Shown in pieces: positions 61,850-64,000 of a DNA stretch of 64,000 nt. A program made the position numbers and the translations under genes. Within the stretch, counting starts at the first letter, position 1; every line of letters begins with the position of its first letter. Where the stretch lies: positions 2,232,001 to 2,296,000 of the forward strand of contig NZ_CP115671.1 of the NCBI RefSeq assembly GCF_027886425.1, in the 5' to 3' direction. The stretch comes from Brevundimonas vesicularis (GTDB taxonomy: Bacteria > Pseudomonadota > Alphaproteobacteria > Caulobacterales > Caulobacteraceae). The notes below the pieces were generated by a model. That model was not told where the DNA came from. It made no database searches and saw only the letters and a list, made by a program, of their open reading frames with translations.

Positions 61850-62389
61850 ATGACCCGATCAGCTGTCGTAAGCGCCAAGAACATCACCGTTCTATCGGTT
61901 GCATCGGTTATTTTTTGGTCAAACCATGCTCTGGCGCAGCAAGATTTTTCTTCATCGGGAACCGACCTGGTCGGAGCCGTCACGCAATGCACGACGATTG
62001 AGGCCAACGCCGCCCGGCTAGCATGTTTCGACGCCGCCGCAGCTCGATTGGCAGCCGCCGGCGAGGTCGCGATCGTCAGCCGGCAGGATGTGGAGCAGAA
62101 TCAGCGCCGGTTGTTCGGTTTCAACGTCACAGGCTTGAACCCCTTCAGCGGGTCAGGGCGGTCGGAAGAGTTGCAGTCCATCTCGGCGACGATGACATCA
62201 GCCCGAAACCTTGGCAGGGGCGAATGGTCAATCACGCTGAATGACGGCTCCGTGTGGCGAAAGACCGACGGCGTAGACGTGCTCTTTTCGGCTGAGCGGC
62301 AGTATCCAGTGACTGTGCGCAGGGCGGCGTTGGGAAGCTACATGATGAAGGTGGCGAACGATCCGCCCTTCCGCGTCCGCCGCGAGTAG
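61850..62389 (+). CDS. Exported protein of unknown function with a CX(n)CFD motif
   Basis: A 179-residue protein with a signal peptide ending at about HALA-QQ. The mature N-terminus contains AVTQCTTIEANAARLACFDAA, a two-cysteine pattern also found at the start of T6SS-associated TagO/VasI-like and other small alphaproteobacterial exported proteins. The C-terminal half has WSITLNDGSVWRKTDG, a beta-rich segment. No secretion genes accompany it, so I do not assign a function. Confidence 0.7.
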   Translation: MTRSAVVSAKNITVLSVASVIFWSNHALAQQDFSSSGTDLVGAVTQCTTIEANAARLACFDAAAARLAAAGEVAIVSRQDVEQNQRRLFGFNVTGLNPFSGSGRSEELQSISATMTSARNLGRGEWSITLNDGSVWRKTDGVDVLFSAERQYPVTVRRAALGSYMMKVANDPPFRVRRE

Positions 62390-62393
62390 ACCT

Positions 62394-62540
62394 CTAGCGT
62401 TGGATCATCACGCGCGCCGCGTAGGGCGCGGGTTCCGGCGTACAGGAGGCGGCGATCAGTTGCACCGCGGCGAGACATAGGATCGCCGCCGCGACGAACG
62501 GAAGCCGATTTGATACAGCGTTGGCGATCGAACGGGCCAT
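62394..62540 (-). CDS. Small membrane or exported peptide (48 aa)
   Basis: A 48-residue open frame beginning MARSIANAVSNRLPFVAAAIL with a hydrophobic core to about residue 31, then ASCTPEPAPYAARVMIQR. A GGAG site lies 8 nt before the ATG at 62540. The Cys after AAS resembles a weak lipobox. It ends 4 bp from the convergent gene. Reality is supported by the ribosome site and composition only. Confidence 0.5.
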   Translation of the reverse strand: MARSIANAVSNRLPFVAAAILCLAAVQLIAASCTPEPAPYAARVMIQR

Positions 62541-62606
62541 TGTGGGCGCTCCAGGCATGATTACCGAGACGTTAACGCAAGCTCTGCGCCAAACACTGGG
62601 GTGGCG

Positions 62607-63509
62607 ATGATCCCCTTCGTGAGGGCGTTCGACTTCGCCCATGGGCGGCGCGATCAGGTGTCGCCATTGATCCAGCGGTTGATCGCCGACAATCCGGGGC
62701 CTTTCACCTTCACCGGGACGGGGACCTATATCGTCGGCCGACCTGACCAAGGGGCCGAGGTCGCGGTGATCGATCCGGGACCGCTGGATCAGGCGCATCT
62801 GGCGGCGCTGATGGCGGCGGTCGAGGGGCGGCGGGTCAGCCATGTGCTGGTGACGCATACGCACCGGGATCATGCGCCTTTGGCCCGGCCGTTCGCCGAG
62901 GCGACCGGAGCACGGATTTGGGCGCCCCGGCCTCCGATGCGGGAAACGCATGCGTCGGGTGCGCTGGACGAGGATGAGGATGCGGACTTCGCGCCCGATG
63001 TGGTGCTGACGGGCGGCGAGGTCATCGAGGGCGACGGCTGGACGATCGAGACGATGTTCACGCCCGGCCATGCGTCAAATCATATGGCCTTCGCCTTGTG
63101 CGAGGAGAATGCGCTGTTTTGCGGCGATCATGTCATGGGCTGGTCGACGACGGTCGTGGCGCCGCCGGATGGGAACATGCGCCAGTATATGGCCAGCCTG
63201 GAGGCGGTGATCGCGCGCGACTTCGATGTGCTGTGGCCGACGCACGGGGCGCCGGTGACGCAGGTGCAGCCGTTTCTGGAAGCCTATCGCGCGCATCGGT
63301 TGGAGCGGGAGGCGCAAGTGCTCCAACGGCTTGCGGCGGGGGATCGCACGATCGCGGAAATGGTTCCGGTTCTGTACGCCGCCGTCGATCAGCGGCTATG
63401 GCCGGCCGCTTCGCTGTCGGTGCTGGCGCATCTGATCAAGCTGGTCGAGGACGGCGCGGCGATCAGCGATGGCGTGCCCGGCCTGTCGGCGCAGTTCCGC
63501 CTGGCTTAG
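62607..63509 (+). CDS. Metallo-beta-lactamase-fold hydrolase (LACTB2-like)
   Basis: A 300-residue MBL-fold protein. The metal-binding HTHRDH sits in VLVTHTHRDHAPL; further ligands are in MFTPGHASNHMAF and FCGDHVMGWSTTVV; WPTHGAPV provides the last histidine. A C-terminal winged-helix-like part follows (ERTIAEMVPVLYA-type segment: DRTIAEMVPVLYA). The closest eukaryotic relative is LACTB2; bacterial members are general hydrolases or nucleases of unknown substrate. I use the ATG at 62607; the GTG two codons earlier is equally possible. Its stop overlaps the convergent gene by 4 nt. Confidence 0.85.
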   Translation: MIPFVRAFDFAHGRRDQVSPLIQRLIADNPGPFTFTGTGTYIVGRPDQGAEVAVIDPGPLDQAHLAALMAAVEGRRVSHVLVTHTHRDHAPLARPFAEATGARIWAPRPPMRETHASGALDEDEDADFAPDVVLTGGEVIEGDGWTIETMFTPGHASNHMAFALCEENALFCGDHVMGWSTTVVAPPDGNMRQYMASLEAVIARDFDVLWPTHGAPVTQVQPFLEAYRAHRLEREAQVLQRLAAGDRTIAEMVPVLYAAVDQRLWPAASLSVLAHLIKLVEDGAAISDGVPGLSAQFRLA

Positions 63510-64000
63510 CGTCCCGCCTCCAGGTTTCGGGTGATCTTGGCGGCGAGGCGGCAGGTGGCGCCGCCGTCGGGACGGCTGCCGCGTGCGGCGACGCGGATGT
63601 CGGTGCGGCCGGGGCGGATGCGAACGACGGCGTCGGTGGCGAAGCCGAACCAGGCGCCGGCGTGCACGGCTTCGACCTGGAAGGTTGTGGCGCGGGTGAC
63701 GACGAAGCCGGCGTCGACCAGCGCCGAGGTCGCCTGCTGGGCCAGGACCTGGGTCGGGATGGCGTCCACACCGTCACAGGTCTGCGGCGCGCCGCTGCGC
63801 ACGCCGGCGGCGCGCGGCAGGCCAGGCGGCTCGTCCAGGTTGGTGCTGACGTCACGTGGATGGGGCGTCGCATCTTGGCCCTGACGCAGCACGAAGCCGG
63901 CGACGGTCGCGCCCGAGAGAGCTAGCGCCGCCAGCGCATAAAGACCCCTGCCCTTCAGGTCGCGCAGCGCCAGCACCGCCGCCACCAGAGCCGCCGCCAG
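63506..64000 (-). CDS. DUF1499 family protein (cut by window edge)
   Basis: The C-terminal 165 residues of a protein whose frame continues past the end of the window. It has a hydrophobic membrane segment (LYALAALALSGATVAGFVL) and a C-terminal DUF1499-like domain: ATTFQVEAVHAGAWFGFATDAVVRIRP followed by RTDIRVAARGSRPDGGATCRLAAKI. The frame is still hydrophobic and alanine-rich at the window edge, so more membrane segments probably lie upstream. Function not known. Confidence 0.75.
   Translation of the reverse strand: MAAALVAAVLALRDLKGRGLYALAALALSGATVAGFVLRQGQDATPHPRDVSTNLDEPPGLPRAAGVRSGAPQTCDGVDAIPTQVLAQQATSALVDAGFVVTRATTFQVEAVHAGAWFGFATDAVVRIRPGRTDIRVAARGSRPDGGATCRLAAKITRNLEAGR

Overview
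The window is high-GC (roughly two thirds G+C) DNA from a free-living alphaproteobacterium. The best fit is the Caulobacterales, and probably a Brevundimonas-like species. Reasons are the TonB-dependent receptors serving sugar catabolism, a perfect TTAA-N7-TTAA CtrA box, DUF2336 proteins, a CC0125/CC1285-type lipoprotein, ATP12 and a split MetH. This is a taxonomic inference from gene content; there is no rRNA in the window. I see no insertion sequence, prophage, CRISPR array or sign of recent transfer.

Region 1 (1-18.7 kb) is a carbohydrate-utilisation locus. A minus-strand operon (IclR regulator, L-rhamnose 1-dehydrogenase, L-lactate dehydrogenase) diverges from a plus-strand operon encoding L-rhamnonate dehydratase, 2,4-diketo-3-deoxy-L-rhamnonate hydrolase, 2-keto-3-deoxy-L-rhamnonate 4-dehydrogenase, rhamnono-lactonase and a FucP-like permease. 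Together these make a complete non-phosphorylative (LRA1-2-3-5-6) L-rhamnose pathway ending in pyruvate plus L-lactate, and LldD can oxidise the lactate. The plus-strand genes continue into an exported GH65-like glycosidase, a PL22 oligogalacturonate-lyase-type protein and a TonB-dependent receptor with a strong terminator. A convergent operon uxaC-uxuB-uxaA handles uronic acids. Rhamnose plus galacturonate is the composition of the rhamnogalacturonan I backbone, so I read the locus as one for pectin/RG-I fragments. Related ACCGGT-centred operators precede the receptor and the uronate operon.

Region 2 (18.8-29.1 kb) holds tRNA-Thr(TGT), a TetR regulator, a prepilin peptidase, feoAB behind a Fur-like palindrome, a lipoprotein cytochrome c, an RND efflux pair behind two palindromes, a class II aldolase-family protein and an outer-membrane-like protein with no conventional start codon.

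Region 3 (29.2-34.8 kb) is Caulobacterales-type signalling and cell-envelope content: two DUF2336 paralogues around nadK and an Hpt protein, a lytic transglycosylase with a CtrA box, and a TonB-like protein. Region 4 (34.8-52.1 kb) is mostly housekeeping: ThiO-like oxidase, GTP-PEPCK, three pseudouridine synthases, ATP12, a TPR-2OG oxygenase, CrcB, RarA, a DegP-like protease, EttA and a D-2-hydroxyacid dehydrogenase.

Region 5 (52.2-57.9 kb) is a methionine-cycle operon. An ArsR-type repressor fused to a methyltransferase domain leads metF and a metH split into two genes. A 24-bp near-perfect palindrome lies directly before the regulator's start codon. The window closes with a second TonB-dependent receptor, small exported proteins, an MBL-fold hydrolase and a partial DUF1499 protein.
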